Below, piece after piece: positions 26,639 to 35,235 of a stretch of 36,123 nt of DNA (position 1 is its first letter; the number at the start of each line of letters is the position of its first letter). A program made the translations under genes and the position numbers. The notes below the pieces were generated by a model. The model made no database searches. It had not been told where the DNA came from and saw only the letters and a list, made by a program, of their open reading frames with translations. Origin of the DNA: Acuticoccus mangrovi (GTDB lineage Bacteria > Pseudomonadota > Alphaproteobacteria > Rhizobiales > Amorphaceae); NCBI RefSeq assembly GCF_016411865.1, contig NZ_JAEKJA010000034.1, positions 1 through 36,123 of the forward strand, given 5' to 3'.

Positions 26639-27091
26639 ATGACCCAAACCCCGGAGCGTCGGGATCCACCCATGATCGTTGGAGCCACACCAGTCTCGAC
26701 GGCGAATGCCTCGCCTCTCTACGTGATGGACATCGCCACGCGATACGCCGAATGGGCCGCCGTGCGGCAGGCGGCGATCGCCGGCAACATCGCCAACGCC
26801 GACACGCCCAACTACCGGGCCCGCGATATCGAGCCCTTCCATGCAGGGGGCGACCAGACGCGCCTCACCATGAGCGAGACGCGACCCGGCCACATGGCCC
26901 CCACCGCGATGGAGGACTATGCGGCCGACGTCACCAAGAGCCGCAGCTGGGACGTGTCCCACTCCGGCAACACCGTCTCGCTCGACGAGCAGCTGATGAA
27001 GGCGGACGACACCAAGCGCGGCCATGAGCTGTCGCTCTCGGTGATCGCCACCTTCCACCGCATGCTCCTCGCCTCGGTGTCGTTCCAATGA
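26639..27091 (+). CDS. flgB: Flagellar rod protein FlgB
   Basis: FlgB is the most proximal rod subunit. The 150-residue product has DIATRYAEWAAVRQAAIAGN, NIANADTPNYRARDIEPF and ends SLSVIATFHRMLLASVSFQ. The family normally begins near 'PI-LF-LA--Q--W', which corresponds to residue 27 here, so the first ~25 residues are an extension if translation starts at 26639; ATG at 26672 (MIVGATPVS) is a second candidate. Stop and flgC start overlap by four bases. Confidence 0.9.
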   Translation: MTQTPERRDPPMIVGATPVSTANASPLYVMDIATRYAEWAAVRQAAIAGNIANADTPNYRARDIEPFHAGGDQTRLTMSETRPGHMAPTAMEDYAADVTKSRSWDVSHSGNTVSLDEQLMKADDTKRGHELSLSVIATFHRMLLASVSFQ

Positions 27092-27519
27092 TCGCCGGTG
27101 CAGATCCCCTGGCGATGGTCACGCGCGTCGCGGGCGCCGGGCTCGAGGCGCAGTCCTACCGGCTGCGCGTCGTCTCGGAGAACATCGCCAACCACCGCTC
27201 CACCTCGGCAACGCCGGGTGGCGACCCCTACCAGCGCAAGACCATCGTGTTCGCCGCCGAGCTCGACCGGGCGATCGGTGCCTGGTCGGTCGACGTCAAG
27301 CGCACCTCCCTCGACGGGGCGCCCTTCGTGGTGGAGCACGACCCCCACCACCCGGCCGCCAACGCCGAGGGCGAGGTGAAATATCCGAACGTCAATCTCC
27401 TGACCGAAATGGCCGACATGCGTGAGGCCAACCTGTCCTATGAAGCGAACCTGCAGATGATGCGCAGCGCTCGCTCGATGATCTCGATGACCATTGATCT
27501 TCTGAGGAGTGGATCATGA
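27088..27519 (+). CDS. flgC: Flagellar rod protein FlgC
   Basis: FlgC is a proximal rod subunit. The 143-residue product has the rod motif region GLEAQSYRLRVVSENIANHR (the family's NIANA-T), KTIVFAAEL, GEVKYPNVNLLTEMADMREA and ends EANLQMMRSARSMISMTIDL. The motif NIANHRST is slightly divergent. Translationally coupled to flgB (ATGA) and to fliE (TGATGA). Nothing else odd. Confidence 0.94.
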   Translation: MIAGADPLAMVTRVAGAGLEAQSYRLRVVSENIANHRSTSATPGGDPYQRKTIVFAAELDRAIGAWSVDVKRTSLDGAPFVVEHDPHHPAANAEGEVKYPNVNLLTEMADMREANLSYEANLQMMRSARSMISMTIDLLRSGS

Positions 27520-27815
27520 TGAGCGTGACCGGCATTACCGGCGCCGACGCGGCGCGCACCATGAATGTCAACACCAGCGCGGCCGCCGCCAATGTGGACG
27601 ATTCGTTCCAGGCGATGTTCGCCAAGGTCAGCGCGGCGGCACGCGACACGCTGCGGACCGGCGAAGCGGCCTCCATCGCCGGCGTTTCCGGCGACACGTC
27701 GGTTCAGAACGTGGTGCGCGCCATGATGACGGCGGAACAGCAGCTGCGCGCCGCCATCGCCGTGCGCGACCGCGTGGTCGCCGCCTACCAGGAAGTGAGT
27801 CGGATGCAGATCTGA
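27516..27815 (+). CDS. fliE: Hook-basal body protein FliE
   Basis: FliE joins the MS-ring to the rod. The 99-residue product has the expected helical core DDSFQAMFAKVSAAARDTLR and the C-terminal consensus VQNVVRAMMTAEQQLRAAIA, then VRDRVVAAYQEVSRMQI, which is the family's 'vRdkvv-AYqEimrMqi' ending. It overlaps flgC by four bases. A 116-nt gap, unusual in this operon, follows it. Confidence 0.95.
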   Translation: MMSVTGITGADAARTMNVNTSAAAANVDDSFQAMFAKVSAAARDTLRTGEAASIAGVSGDTSVQNVVRAMMTAEQQLRAAIAVRDRVVAAYQEVSRMQI

Positions 27816-27877
27816 CGGCCCGCCGTCCGCCCCGCATCCCACTCCACCGGTCGAGCCGACCCTTTCTCTCGATGTCC

Positions 27878-27898
27878 CGGCCCCCTAGCGGGCGGCCG
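27878..27898 (+). promoter_or_regulatory. Hairpin upstream of flgG
   Basis: CGGCCCCC (27878-27885) pairs with GGG-C-GGCCG (27890-27898) around a TAGC loop, giving eight base pairs with one bulged C. It lies 33 nt before the flgG start in a 116-nt spacer and has no U-tract. It may be a transcript processing or stability element. Confidence 0.35.
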
Positions 27899-27931
27899 AA
27901 CGATCCCGAATTGCCGCCATAGGAGCGCGCC

Positions 27932-28720
27932 ATGAAGGCTCTTGCGATTGCCGCCACCGGCATGAACGCACAGCAGACGAACCTCGAGGTGATCGCCAAC
28001 AACGTGGCGAACATCAACACCACCGGCTTCAAGCGCTCCCGCGCCGAGTTCGCTGACCTCATCTACCAGACGAACCGCGCCCAGGGTGTGCCCAATCGTG
28101 GCGGTGAGCTGCCGGTGCCCGAAGGCACCCGCATCGGCCTCGGCGTGCGCACGATCGCGGTGCGCCAGCTCCACATGCAGGGAAGCCTGTCGCAGACCTC
28201 CAATCCCCTCGACCTCGCGATCAACGGCCACGGCTGGTTCCAGATCACCGGCCCCGACGGCGAAACCCTCTACACCCGCGCCGGCGCCTTCAATCTCGGC
28301 CCCAACGGCGAAATCGTCACCCTCGACGGTTACGAGGTGCAGCCGGGGCTGGTGGTCCCCGTCGAGGCGCGCGAGGTCGTCATCAACAAGTCGGGCGAGG
28401 TCTACGTCTCCCTGTCGGGCGACGCGGCGCCCCAGCTTCTCGGCCAGATCACCCTCGCCACGTTCGCCAACGATGCCGGCCTCGAAGCCCTCGGCGACAA
28501 TCTCTTCCGCGAGACCGCCGCTTCCGGCCAGCCCACCGCGGGCTTTCCCGGCGATCTCGGCTTCGGTGTCGTCAACCAAGGCTGGCTCGAAGCCTCGAAC
28601 GTCGACGCGGTGAAGGAGATCACCGAGCTCATCTCCGCTCAGCGCGCCTACGAAATGAACTCCAAGGTGATCCAGACCGCCGACGACATGGCCGGCGTCA
28701 TCTCCCAGGGCATCCGCTGA
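27932..28720 (+). CDS. flgG: Distal rod protein FlgG
   Basis: FlgG forms the distal rod. The 262-residue protein starts [20 protein letters not shown], has [18 protein letters not shown] and DLIYQT, the beta segment [20 protein letters not shown], and ends [20 protein letters not shown] with [16 protein letters not shown]. Length and the 'IYQ' segment separate it from FlgF. An AGGAG site precedes the ATG. Its stop overlaps flgA by one base. Confidence 0.96.
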   Translation: MKALAIAATGMNAQQTNLEVIANNVANINTTGFKRSRAEFADLIYQTNRAQGVPNRGGELPVPEGTRIGLGVRTIAVRQLHMQGSLSQTSNPLDLAINGHGWFQITGPDGETLYTRAGAFNLGPNGEIVTLDGYEVQPGLVVPVEAREVVINKSGEVYVSLSGDAAPQLLGQITLATFANDAGLEALGDNLFRETAASGQPTAGFPGDLGFGVVNQGWLEASNVDAVKEITELISAQRAYEMNSKVIQTADDMAGVISQGIR

Positions 28721-29220
28721 TGTCCGGCGCCCGCCTCCCCGACCGCCGCATCGGCCGCGTCGTCGCCGGCCTCGCCGGTGCCGTGCTCCTCGCGCTCGGC
28801 TCGGCGGACATGGCCGGCGCCGACACCTCCGGTGGCCTCCTGCCGGTTCCGGTGGAGACCATCGCCCCCGGCGAGCGCATCACGCCCGGCATGCTCACCG
28901 AAAAGCACTTCTACTACGACCCCGACCGTCCCCTCTCGGTGATGACCGACCCCACCCTCGCCCTCGGCAAGGAGGCGCGGCGCACTTTGCGGGCGGGCAA
29001 GCCGATCCCCCTCAATGCGTTCCGCACGGCCGACCTGGTACGCCGCGGCCGCCCCACCGAAGCGCGCTTCCGCATGGGCAACCTCACCATCACCGCGACG
29101 GTTCTGCCCCAGAACGACGGCGGCGCCGGCGATCTCGTACAGGCTCGCAACCTCGATTCCGGTCGCCTCATCTCCGGGATCGTCGGCATGGACGGCGCGA
29201 TCGAGGTGTCCGGCCGATGA
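28720..29220 (+). CDS. flgA: P-ring assembly chaperone FlgA
   Basis: FlgA is a periplasmic chaperone for FlgI P-ring assembly. The 166-residue product has a signal peptide (about 1-34, VVAGLAGAVLLALGSADMAG) and a SAF/ChapFlgA domain: PVETIAPGERITPGMLTEKH, ALGKEARRTLRAGKPIPLNA, GNLTITATVLPQNDG and a C-terminal VQARNLDSGRLISGIVGMDG. It is short relative to enterobacterial FlgA, as is normal in rhizobia. Overlaps flgG by one base and flgI by four. Confidence 0.92.
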   Translation: MSGARLPDRRIGRVVAGLAGAVLLALGSADMAGADTSGGLLPVPVETIAPGERITPGMLTEKHFYYDPDRPLSVMTDPTLALGKEARRTLRAGKPIPLNAFRTADLVRRGRPTEARFRMGNLTITATVLPQNDGGAGDLVQARNLDSGRLISGIVGMDGAIEVSGR

Positions 29221-30338
29221 GACCGCGCGCCGCCATCCCGCTCCTCGTCGCCGCGCTCCTGGCGCTGCCCGTCGTCCTCGCGGCCCCTCCGGCGGAGGCG
29301 ACGCGAATCAAGGACATCACCACCGTCCAGGGCGTGCGCGACAATCAGCTGATCGGCTACGGCCTCGTCATCGGCCTCCAGGGAACGGGCGACACGTTGC
29401 GCAACGCCCCCTTCACCGAGCAGGCGCTGAAATCGATGCTCGACCGCATGGGTGTCGCCGTGCGCGGCGTGCCGCTGCGCGCCCAGAACGTCGCCGCCGT
29501 AACCGTCACCGCCACGCTGCCCCCCTTCGTGGGCGTCGGCTCGCGCATCGACGTCTCGCTCGGCTCCATCGGCGATGCCACAAGCCTCCAGGGCGGCACC
29601 CTCGTCGTCACGCCGCTGACGGGCGGCGACGGCAAGGTCTACGCCGTCGCCCAAGGCCCGGTGCAGGTCTCCGGAATCAACGTGCAGGGCGAAGCGGCGC
29701 AGATCACCCAGGGTGTCGCCACCGCCGGCCGCATCCCCAACGGCGCCCTCGTCGAGCGCCGCGTGCCGGGATCCCTGCAGGGTCTCGACACCCTCACGCT
29801 CGAGCTCAACAATCCCGACTATCGCACCGCCGCCCGCATCGCCGACGCTGTCAACGCCTACACCGAGAAGCGCTGGGGCCGCCGCATCGCCGCCGAGCGC
29901 GACCTGCGTACCGTCGTCCTGCACAAGCCGCAGAATGTGGGTGCCACACGCTTCCTCGCCGAGATCGGCCACCTTGAGGTCACTCCCGACGCCCCCGCCC
30001 GCGTGGTGATCGACCAGCGCACCGGCACGGTCGTCATCGGCCAGAACGTGCGCGTCTCCACCGTCGCCCTCGCCCACGGCAACATCACACTGCGCGTCAC
30101 CGAAGATCCCGTGGTGGTACAGCCCGACCCCTTCTCCTTCGGCGAGACGGTGGTGGAACCGCAGACCACCGTCAGCATCGAAGAGGCCGACGGCAAGCTC
30201 GCCATCGTCTCCGGCACCGACCTTCAGACCTTGGTGCACGGCCTCAACCGCATCGGCCTGCGGCCGAGCGACATCATCGCCATCCTCGAAACCATCAAGA
30301 CCGCCGGTGCCCTTCAAGCGGAGTTGATCGTCCAATGA
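29217..30338 (+). CDS. flgI: P-ring protein FlgI
   Basis: FlgI forms the P-ring in the peptidoglycan layer. The 373-residue protein has a signal peptide (about 1-28, ending PAEA), then TRIKDITTVQGVRDNQLIGY and GLVIGLQGTGDTLRNAPFT, the family's conserved start. It ends TLVHGLNRIGLRPSDIIAIL and ETIKTAGALQAELIVQ, also diagnostic. Full-length for the family. Coupled to flgA and the following motE-like gene by four-base overlaps. Confidence 0.96.
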   Translation: MRPRAAIPLLVAALLALPVVLAAPPAEATRIKDITTVQGVRDNQLIGYGLVIGLQGTGDTLRNAPFTEQALKSMLDRMGVAVRGVPLRAQNVAAVTVTATLPPFVGVGSRIDVSLGSIGDATSLQGGTLVVTPLTGGDGKVYAVAQGPVQVSGINVQGEAAQITQGVATAGRIPNGALVERRVPGSLQGLDTLTLELNNPDYRTAARIADAVNAYTEKRWGRRIAAERDLRTVVLHKPQNVGATRFLAEIGHLEVTPDAPARVVIDQRTGTVVIGQNVRVSTVALAHGNITLRVTEDPVVVQPDPFSFGETVVEPQTTVSIEEADGKLAIVSGTDLQTLVHGLNRIGLRPSDIIAILETIKTAGALQAELIVQ

Positions 30339-30850
30339 CCCAGCCTCCCCGTCGCCGCCGCGCCCTCCCCGCCCTCATCCTCACCCTTGCGGGTATCGGC
30401 CACGTCCTTCCCGTCACCGCGCTCGCCCAGAGCCGCGACGGTGGGGCCGACACCGCGATCGCCTACTGCACCAACCTCGCCGACGAGGCCGCCGACGCGC
30501 GCTACCAGCGCAAACTCGCGCGGCTCGAAGAGGTGGAGCGGCAGATCGAGGCGCGCCTCCAGGCGCTCGAGGCCAAGCGGGCGGATTATCAAGCCTGGCT
30601 GGAGCGGCGCCAGAAATTCCTCGCCCTCGCCGAGGACAGCCTCGTCAGCATCTACGCCGGCATGCGGCCCGACGCCGCCTCCGCCCAGCTCGCCGCCATG
30701 AACGAGCTGCAGGCCGCCGCCCTCATCGCCAAGGTCACGCCGCGCACCGCGAGCGCGATCCTCAACGAGATGGACCCCCAAAAGGCCGCCCGAATCGCCT
30801 CCATCATGGCCGGCCTGTCGCGCGTCGAACCGGAGAAAACCGCCGGATGA
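30335..30850 (+). CDS. motE: MotE-family periplasmic protein
   Basis: In Sinorhizobium MotE is a chaperone for the stator protein MotC. The 171-residue product has a signal peptide (about 1-32, ending ALAQS), a long coiled coil (ARYQRKLARLEEVERQIEAR followed by LQALEAKRADYQAWLER), and a C-terminal MgtE-N-like segment, KVTPRTASAILNEMDPQKAA. The position between flgI and flgH is the rhizobial one. No motC is in the window, so its client must be encoded elsewhere. Confidence 0.85.
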   Translation: MTQPPRRRRALPALILTLAGIGHVLPVTALAQSRDGGADTAIAYCTNLADEAADARYQRKLARLEEVERQIEARLQALEAKRADYQAWLERRQKFLALAEDSLVSIYAGMRPDAASAQLAAMNELQAAALIAKVTPRTASAILNEMDPQKAARIASIMAGLSRVEPEKTAG

Positions 30851-31557
30851 GATCGCCCCCCGTCCTCTTCGTCTGCGGCCTGTCGCTCGCCGGTTGCGCC
30901 GAGGGTCAGCTCCTCGGCACCCCCGCCTTCTCACCCATCGGGGAGGGCCTCGCGGTGACGCGCACGGAGCTGCCGACGGCGATCCCCGTCAACGCCGCCG
31001 CCGAGCCCGGCTCCCTCTTCGGCCGCCGCACCCAGGACCTCCTGACCGACGTTCGTGCGAAGAATGTGGGCGACACGGTGACCGTCGAGATCAACCTCGA
31101 CGACAGCGCCCAATTCGACAACGAGTCGGAGCGCGAGCGCGATTCCCAGACCGACTTCGACTTCTCGATCTTCGGCGCCGGCCGCGGCTTCGACGGCCCG
31201 GAAGGGACCGCCGAGGCGGCCGCCAATCTCGGCATCGGCGCCAACTCGCGCTACCGCGGCTCCGGCGCCATCGACCGCTCCGAGCAGCTCCGCCTGCGTG
31301 TCGCCGCCGTCGTCACCGAGGTGCTCGCCAACGGCAATCTCATCATCTCCGGCGTCCAGGAAATCCGCGTCAACGACGAGATGCGCGTCCTGCGGCTCGC
31401 CGGCATCGTCAACCCGCTCGACGTCACCCGCGCCAACACCGTCGGCTACGAGAAGATCGCCGAAGCGCGCATCTCCTATGGCGGTCGCGGACGTCAGAGC
31501 GAAATCCAATCCCCCAACTGGGGTCAGCAGATCTACGACAAAGTGGTGCCCTTCTGA
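30847..31557 (+). CDS. flgH: L-ring lipoprotein FlgH
   Basis: FlgH forms the outer-membrane L-ring. The 236-residue protein begins with a lipoprotein signal ending in the lipobox LAGC (Cys17), then has SLFGRRTQDLLTDVRAKNVG, DTVTVEINLDDSA and the C-terminal GYEKIAEARISYGGRGRQSE with the family end QQIYDKVVPF. Its stop overlaps the fliL start by one base. Typical length. Confidence 0.96.
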   Translation: MRSPPVLFVCGLSLAGCAEGQLLGTPAFSPIGEGLAVTRTELPTAIPVNAAAEPGSLFGRRTQDLLTDVRAKNVGDTVTVEINLDDSAQFDNESERERDSQTDFDFSIFGAGRGFDGPEGTAEAAANLGIGANSRYRGSGAIDRSEQLRLRVAAVVTEVLANGNLIISGVQEIRVNDEMRVLRLAGIVNPLDVTRANTVGYEKIAEARISYGGRGRQSEIQSPNWGQQIYDKVVPF

Positions 31558-32063
31558 TGGACGAAGAAATCGAAGAAGACGCCGCCCCCGAGCCGCAGGA
31601 GAAGCCCGGCAAGATGGGCTTCATCCTCGCCCTCGTCGCGATCACCCTCCTCGGAGGCGGCGCCGGGGCAGGGTTCGGCCTCATGCAGGTGAACCAGATC
31701 GCCTCCGTCGCCACCAAGCGCGCGAACACCACCCCGACGAAGGCCGACGCCGCCCTCGCCTGGGACGAGAACACCGGCCTCGAACGCCTCAAGCCGGTGA
31801 TCGTGAACCTCGCCAACCCGGTCGGCACCCGCGTGCGGCTCGACACGGCGATGGTGTTCGACCGGGAGGCGGTCGATGACGTCAAGCACCTCAAGGCGGT
31901 GCTCAGCGAAGATCTCCTCGCCTTCCTGCGTACCGTCACCATGAGCGAACTCACCGGCGCCAGCGCCTTCAACCACCTGCGCGACGATCTCAACGAGCGC
32001 GTCGAGATCGCCTCCAGCGGCGCCGTCAAGGAACTCATCATCGAGACCATGGTCCTGCAATGA
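31557..32063 (+). CDS. fliL: Flagellar basal body protein FliL
   Basis: FliL is a single-pass membrane protein that surrounds the stator. The 168-residue product has an acidic N-terminus, one membrane segment (about 20-42), and a periplasmic domain with LERLKPVIVNLANPVGTRVR followed by LDTAMVFD, and an end KELIIETMVLQ equivalent to the 'vyfteFvvq' of the family. Start at 31557 chosen by the one-base overlap with flgH. Its stop overlaps the fliP start by four bases. Confidence 0.93.
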   Translation: MDEEIEEDAAPEPQEKPGKMGFILALVAITLLGGGAGAGFGLMQVNQIASVATKRANTTPTKADAALAWDENTGLERLKPVIVNLANPVGTRVRLDTAMVFDREAVDDVKHLKAVLSEDLLAFLRTVTMSELTGASAFNHLRDDLNERVEIASSGAVKELIIETMVLQ

Positions 32064-32854
32064 CCCAGCCTTCCGAGCGGAGGATGAGCCTCCCTCCCGC
32101 GGTGCGCCGCACCGCGATCCTCGCCATGACGGCGGCACCCGTCCTTTTCGCCGCCGGCAGCGCCCTGGCGCAGTCCGGCGGCGAGGGGACATTCGACCTC
32201 GCCCGCCTCCTCCCGGCGGGCGAGGGCTCGGCCTCGGCGCGCATCATCCAGTTCATCGCGCTGATCACGGTCCTGTCGCTCGCCCCGGGCCTCCTCATCA
32301 TGGTGACGAGCTTCACCCGCCTCATCGTCGCTCTCTCGTTCCTGAGGGCCGGTCTCGGGCTCCAGACGACGCCGGCGAACATCGTCGTCATCTCGCTCGC
32401 CCTCTTCATGACCTTCTACGTCATGGGCCCCACCTTCGACCGGGCCTGGCAGAACGGGGTGCGCCCGCTCACCGAAGGCGAGATCAGCGAGGAAGAAGCC
32501 TACGACAAGATCACCGAACCGTTCCGCGAGTTCATGATCACCCACGTCCGCCCGCGCGATCTGGAGCTCTTCGCCGACCTCGGCGGCATCGCCCCGTCCT
32601 CGCCGCAGGTGGTGGAGCTGCGCACCCTCATCCCCGCCTTCATGATCTCCGAGCTGCGCCGAGGCTTCGAAATCGGCTTTCTCATCCTGCTGCCGTTCCT
32701 CGTGATCGACCTCATCGTGGCGACCCTCATCATGTCGATGGGCATGATGATGATGCCGCCCACCATCATCGCCCTACCCTTCAAGATCCTCTTCTTCGTC
32801 CTGATTGACGGGTGGAACCTCCTGATCGGCTCGCTCGTGCGCTCGTTCAGCTAG
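32060..32854 (+). CDS. fliP: Flagellar export gate protein FliP
   Basis: FliP forms the export channel core with FliQ and FliR. The 264-residue protein has a cleavable-type signal segment (about 15-37), then membrane segments IIQFIALITVLSLAPGLLIM, FLRAGLGLQTTPANIVVISL, and the C-terminal MISELRRGFEIGFLILLPFL, DLIVATLIMSMGMMMMPPTI, LFFVLIDGWNLLIGSL. These are the two FliP signature regions. It is the last gene before the flagellins. Confidence 0.96.
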   Translation: MTQPSERRMSLPPAVRRTAILAMTAAPVLFAAGSALAQSGGEGTFDLARLLPAGEGSASARIIQFIALITVLSLAPGLLIMVTSFTRLIVALSFLRAGLGLQTTPANIVVISLALFMTFYVMGPTFDRAWQNGVRPLTEGEISEEEAYDKITEPFREFMITHVRPRDLELFADLGGIAPSSPQVVELRTLIPAFMISELRRGFEIGFLILLPFLVIDLIVATLIMSMGMMMMPPTIIALPFKILFFVLIDGWNLLIGSLVRSFS

Positions 32855-32889
32855 GCGAACGCGCGCCCCAGCGGCAATCGCCGCACGAC

Positions 32890-32910
32890 CGGCGGGGGCT
32901 CCACCCGCCG
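32890..32910 (+). terminator. Hairpin after fliP, possible terminator
   Basis: CGGCGGG (32890-32896) and CCCGCCG (32904-32910) form a 7-bp GC stem with a 7-nt loop, 36 nt past the fliP stop. There is no U-tract, so it is at best an atypical or Rho-assisted terminator separating the long operon from the flagellin genes. Confidence 0.35.
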
Positions 32911-33007
32911 ACAGGGCGGCGGCGCGCGCCTCTGCCCCAGGCAAGCATCGCGCCCCACATCGGGGGTGCGCAGGTTGGCACGGGCACCGTCCCTCTCGCC
33001 CGCCAAC

Positions 33008-33073
33008 GGCATGAGGCCCACTGCAGCGCCATCGGCATGTTTCCCGAACCAGTCTTTGCGTAGAGGAACTACG
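33008..33073 (+). promoter_or_regulatory. Conserved flagellin 1 leader
   Basis: This leader shares elements with those of the next two flagellins: a first GGCATGAGGCC (33008-33018), a second CGGCATGT (33033-33040) and a start-site block TTTGCGTAGAGGAACTACG ending at the ATG. The AGAGGAA stretch is the ribosome site. It is a candidate binding region for FlbT or for a flagellar regulator. Confidence 0.6.
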
Positions 33074-33991
33074 ATGACGAGCCTTCTCACCAACACGTCG
33101 GCCATGGTCGCCCTTCAGACCCTCACCGACATCAACCGCAGCCTCAACGAGACCAACAACCGGGTGTCCACCGGTCTGCGGATCGCCAAGGCGCAGGACA
33201 GCGCCGCCTACTGGGCCATCGCCACCACCACCGCCTCCGACAACGGCGCCCTCGGCACCGTGCGCGACGCGCTCGCTCTCGGCGAAGCCACGATGGACGT
33301 GGTCTACAACGGCCTCGATTCCACCCGAAAGAGCCTTCAGGACATGAAGGAGCTCCTCGTCGCCGCCCGCCAGCCGGGCGTCGATCGCACCAACATCCAG
33401 ACCCAGATCGACGGCATCATCACCGACATGGCCAACAAGGCCTCGGCCTCGGTCATCAACGAGCAGAACTTCCTCGACGTCGACTCGTCGGCCGCGTCCT
33501 ACAACGCCACGAAGTCGATCGTCGCCTCGTTCGAGCGCTCGGCGACGGCCATCACCGTGTCCACGATCGACCTCGATATCAGCACGATCTCGCTCTATGA
33601 CGCCAACGGCAACATCGGCGTCATCGATCAGACCCGCACCTCGGGCGGCACCAGCGTCGCGGTCGACGCTGTCGACATCTCCGCGCTGACGGATTCGGCG
33701 GCCGACATCACCACGCTGGAGGAGACGATCGCCATCGTCGACGAGGCGCTGATGGAGGTGATCACCGCCTCGAACCTCGTCGGCACCGTGCTCGCCCGGG
33801 CGCAGTCGCAGAACTCGTTCATCTCGGCGCTCATCGATGCCAATGATCGGGCCGTCGGCGCGCTGATCGATGCCAACATGGAGACCGAATCGACGCGCCT
33901 CGCCGCCCTGCAGACGCAGCAGCAGCTCGCCGTGGAATCCCTCTCCATCGCCAACACCTCGGCTCAGAACGTCCTCGCCCTCTTCAGGTAA
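33074..33991 (+). CDS. Flagellin, copy 1
   Basis: This is a filament subunit of 305 residues. It starts MTSLLTNTSAMVALQTLTDI, has the N-terminal D0/D1 helices with TNNRVSTGLRIAKAQDSAAY and YWAIATTTASDNGAL, and the C-terminal helices LIDANMETESTRLAALQTQQ and SLSIANTSAQNVLALFR. The middle is short, so there is no D2/D3 domain, as in rhizobial flagellins. An internal region (about 175-225) differs from copies 2 and 3. Start supported by the AGAGGAA site 6 nt upstream. A strong terminator follows. Confidence 0.95.
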   Translation: MTSLLTNTSAMVALQTLTDINRSLNETNNRVSTGLRIAKAQDSAAYWAIATTTASDNGALGTVRDALALGEATMDVVYNGLDSTRKSLQDMKELLVAARQPGVDRTNIQTQIDGIITDMANKASASVINEQNFLDVDSSAASYNATKSIVASFERSATAITVSTIDLDISTISLYDANGNIGVIDQTRTSGGTSVAVDAVDISALTDSAADITTLEETIAIVDEALMEVITASNLVGTVLARAQSQNSFISALIDANDRAVGALIDANMETESTRLAALQTQQQLAVESLSIANTSAQNVLALFR

Positions 33992-34017
33992 GGCGCTCTC
34001 CCACCGCATCGTCGCTC

Positions 34018-34048
34018 AAGGCCGCCCCCCGGGGCGGCCTTTTTGTTT
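34018..34048 (+). terminator. Rho-independent terminator after flagellin 1
   Basis: AAGGCCGCCCC (34018-34028) pairs perfectly with GGGGCGGCCTT (34031-34041) around a 2-nt loop (effectively larger), followed by TTTGTTT. This is a strong intrinsic terminator, 27 nt after the stop codon, so the flagellin 1 and 2 genes are probably separate transcripts. Confidence 0.9.
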
Positions 34049-34203
34049 GCCCGTCCGCAGGCTCACGTCGACGTGATGATGGCTGCTATTCTCCTCTCAT
34101 GCGGGAACCAAAATGCACTGACCAGCCCCGCACCAGCGCTTGTCGCAAAATCAAGCTCGGATGCAGGCGGACCTGGCGGGCCTCGCACGGCCCCGCCGCC
34201 ATT

Positions 34204-34268
34204 GGCATGATGCCCATCTGCAAAGCCCTCGTCGGCATGTCTCCCAGTATTTGCGTAGAGGAACGACG
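34204..34268 (+). promoter_or_regulatory. Conserved flagellin 2 leader
   Basis: GGCATGATGCC (34204-34214, a 5-bp inverted repeat around one base) and TCGGCATGTCTCCC (34232-34245) match the flagellin 1 and 3 leaders, as does TTTGCGTAGAGGAACGACG before the ATG. Spacing from the second GGCATG to the ATG is 30 nt, against 35 in copy 1 and 29 in copy 3. Confidence 0.6.
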
Positions 34269-35192
34269 ATGACGAGCCTTATTACCCACACGGCAGCGAT
34301 GGTGGCGCTCCACACGCTGAACGTGATCAGTACGGATCTCAAGACGACCAACAGCCGAGTGTCCACGGGGCTGCGGATCGCGACGGCGCGCGACAGTGCC
34401 GCCTACTGGGCGATCGCGACCACCACCCAGTCCGACACCGGCGCCCTCACGACGGTCCAGGATGCGCTCGCCATCGGCCGGGCGACCATCGACGTGGTCT
34501 ACACCGGGCTCGATTCCACCCGCGAGAGCCTCCAGACCATGAAGGAGCTGCTCGTCGCGGCCCGCCAGCCCGGCGTCGACCGCACCAACGTGCAGACCCA
34601 GATCGCCGGCCTGCAGACCGACATGCAGAACAAGGCCGACGCCGCCGTCATCAACGAGCAGAACTTCCTGTCGGTCGATTCGTCCGCCGCCGGCTACAAC
34701 GCCACCAAGTCGGTGGTCGCCGCCTTCGAGCGTTCGGCGAGCGGCATCGCCATCTCCACCATCGATCTCGACATCTCCAGCATCGCCCTCGTCGACCCCG
34801 CCGGCGGCACGGCGGCGGGCCTTCTCGACAAGGACCGCACCGTCGGGGGCACCACCGACAACGTCCTCGCCATCGACATCTCGGCGCTGACGGACTCGGC
34901 CGCCGATCTCACCACGCTGGAGGAATATATCGGGATCGTCGATGCCGCCCTCATCGACGTCATCGACGCCTCGAACACCGCCGGCACCGTGCTCGCCCGC
35001 ACCGATTCGCAGAACGCCTTCATCTCGGCGCTGATCGATGCCAACGCGCGCGCGACGGGAGCGCTGATCGACGCCGACATGGAAGAGGAGTCCACCCGCC
35101 TCGCCGCGCTCCAGACCCAGCAGCAGCTCTCGGTGGCCTCGCTGTCCATCGCCAACGCCTCGGCGACGAGCGTGCTCGCCCTCTTCAGCTGA
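34269..35192 (+). CDS. Flagellin, copy 2
   Basis: This is a 307-residue filament subunit: MTSLITHTAAMVALHTLNVI, STGLRIATARDSAAYWAIAT, ARQPGVDRTNVQTQIAGLQT in D1, and the C-terminal helices TRLAALQTQQQLSVASLSIA with ALFS. The N-terminus diverges from copies 1 and 3 (TDLKTTNSRVSTG), whereas nucleotides 34563-34700 are nearly identical to copy 3. It has its own leader and follows a terminator, so it is likely transcribed separately. Confidence 0.95.
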   Translation: MTSLITHTAAMVALHTLNVISTDLKTTNSRVSTGLRIATARDSAAYWAIATTTQSDTGALTTVQDALAIGRATIDVVYTGLDSTRESLQTMKELLVAARQPGVDRTNVQTQIAGLQTDMQNKADAAVINEQNFLSVDSSAAGYNATKSVVAAFERSASGIAISTIDLDISSIALVDPAGGTAAGLLDKDRTVGGTTDNVLAIDISALTDSAADLTTLEEYIGIVDAALIDVIDASNTAGTVLARTDSQNAFISALIDANARATGALIDADMEEESTRLAALQTQQQLSVASLSIANASATSVLALFS

Positions 35193-35235
35193 TGGGTGCG
35201 GCAAGCCCCCACCCCGTCCTGAGACACGTCCCCTG

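Noticed and set aside
24620-27088. An 822-codon open frame antisense to fliG, flhB and flgB
   Set aside because: It runs through several well-supported genes and their spacers, has antisense composition and no domain.
32976-32982. TGGCACG upstream of flagellin 1, resembling a sigma-54 -24 element
   Set aside because: The matching -12 TTGC is absent at the required spacing (CCGTC is there instead), and the other two flagellin leaders have no equivalent at the same distance.
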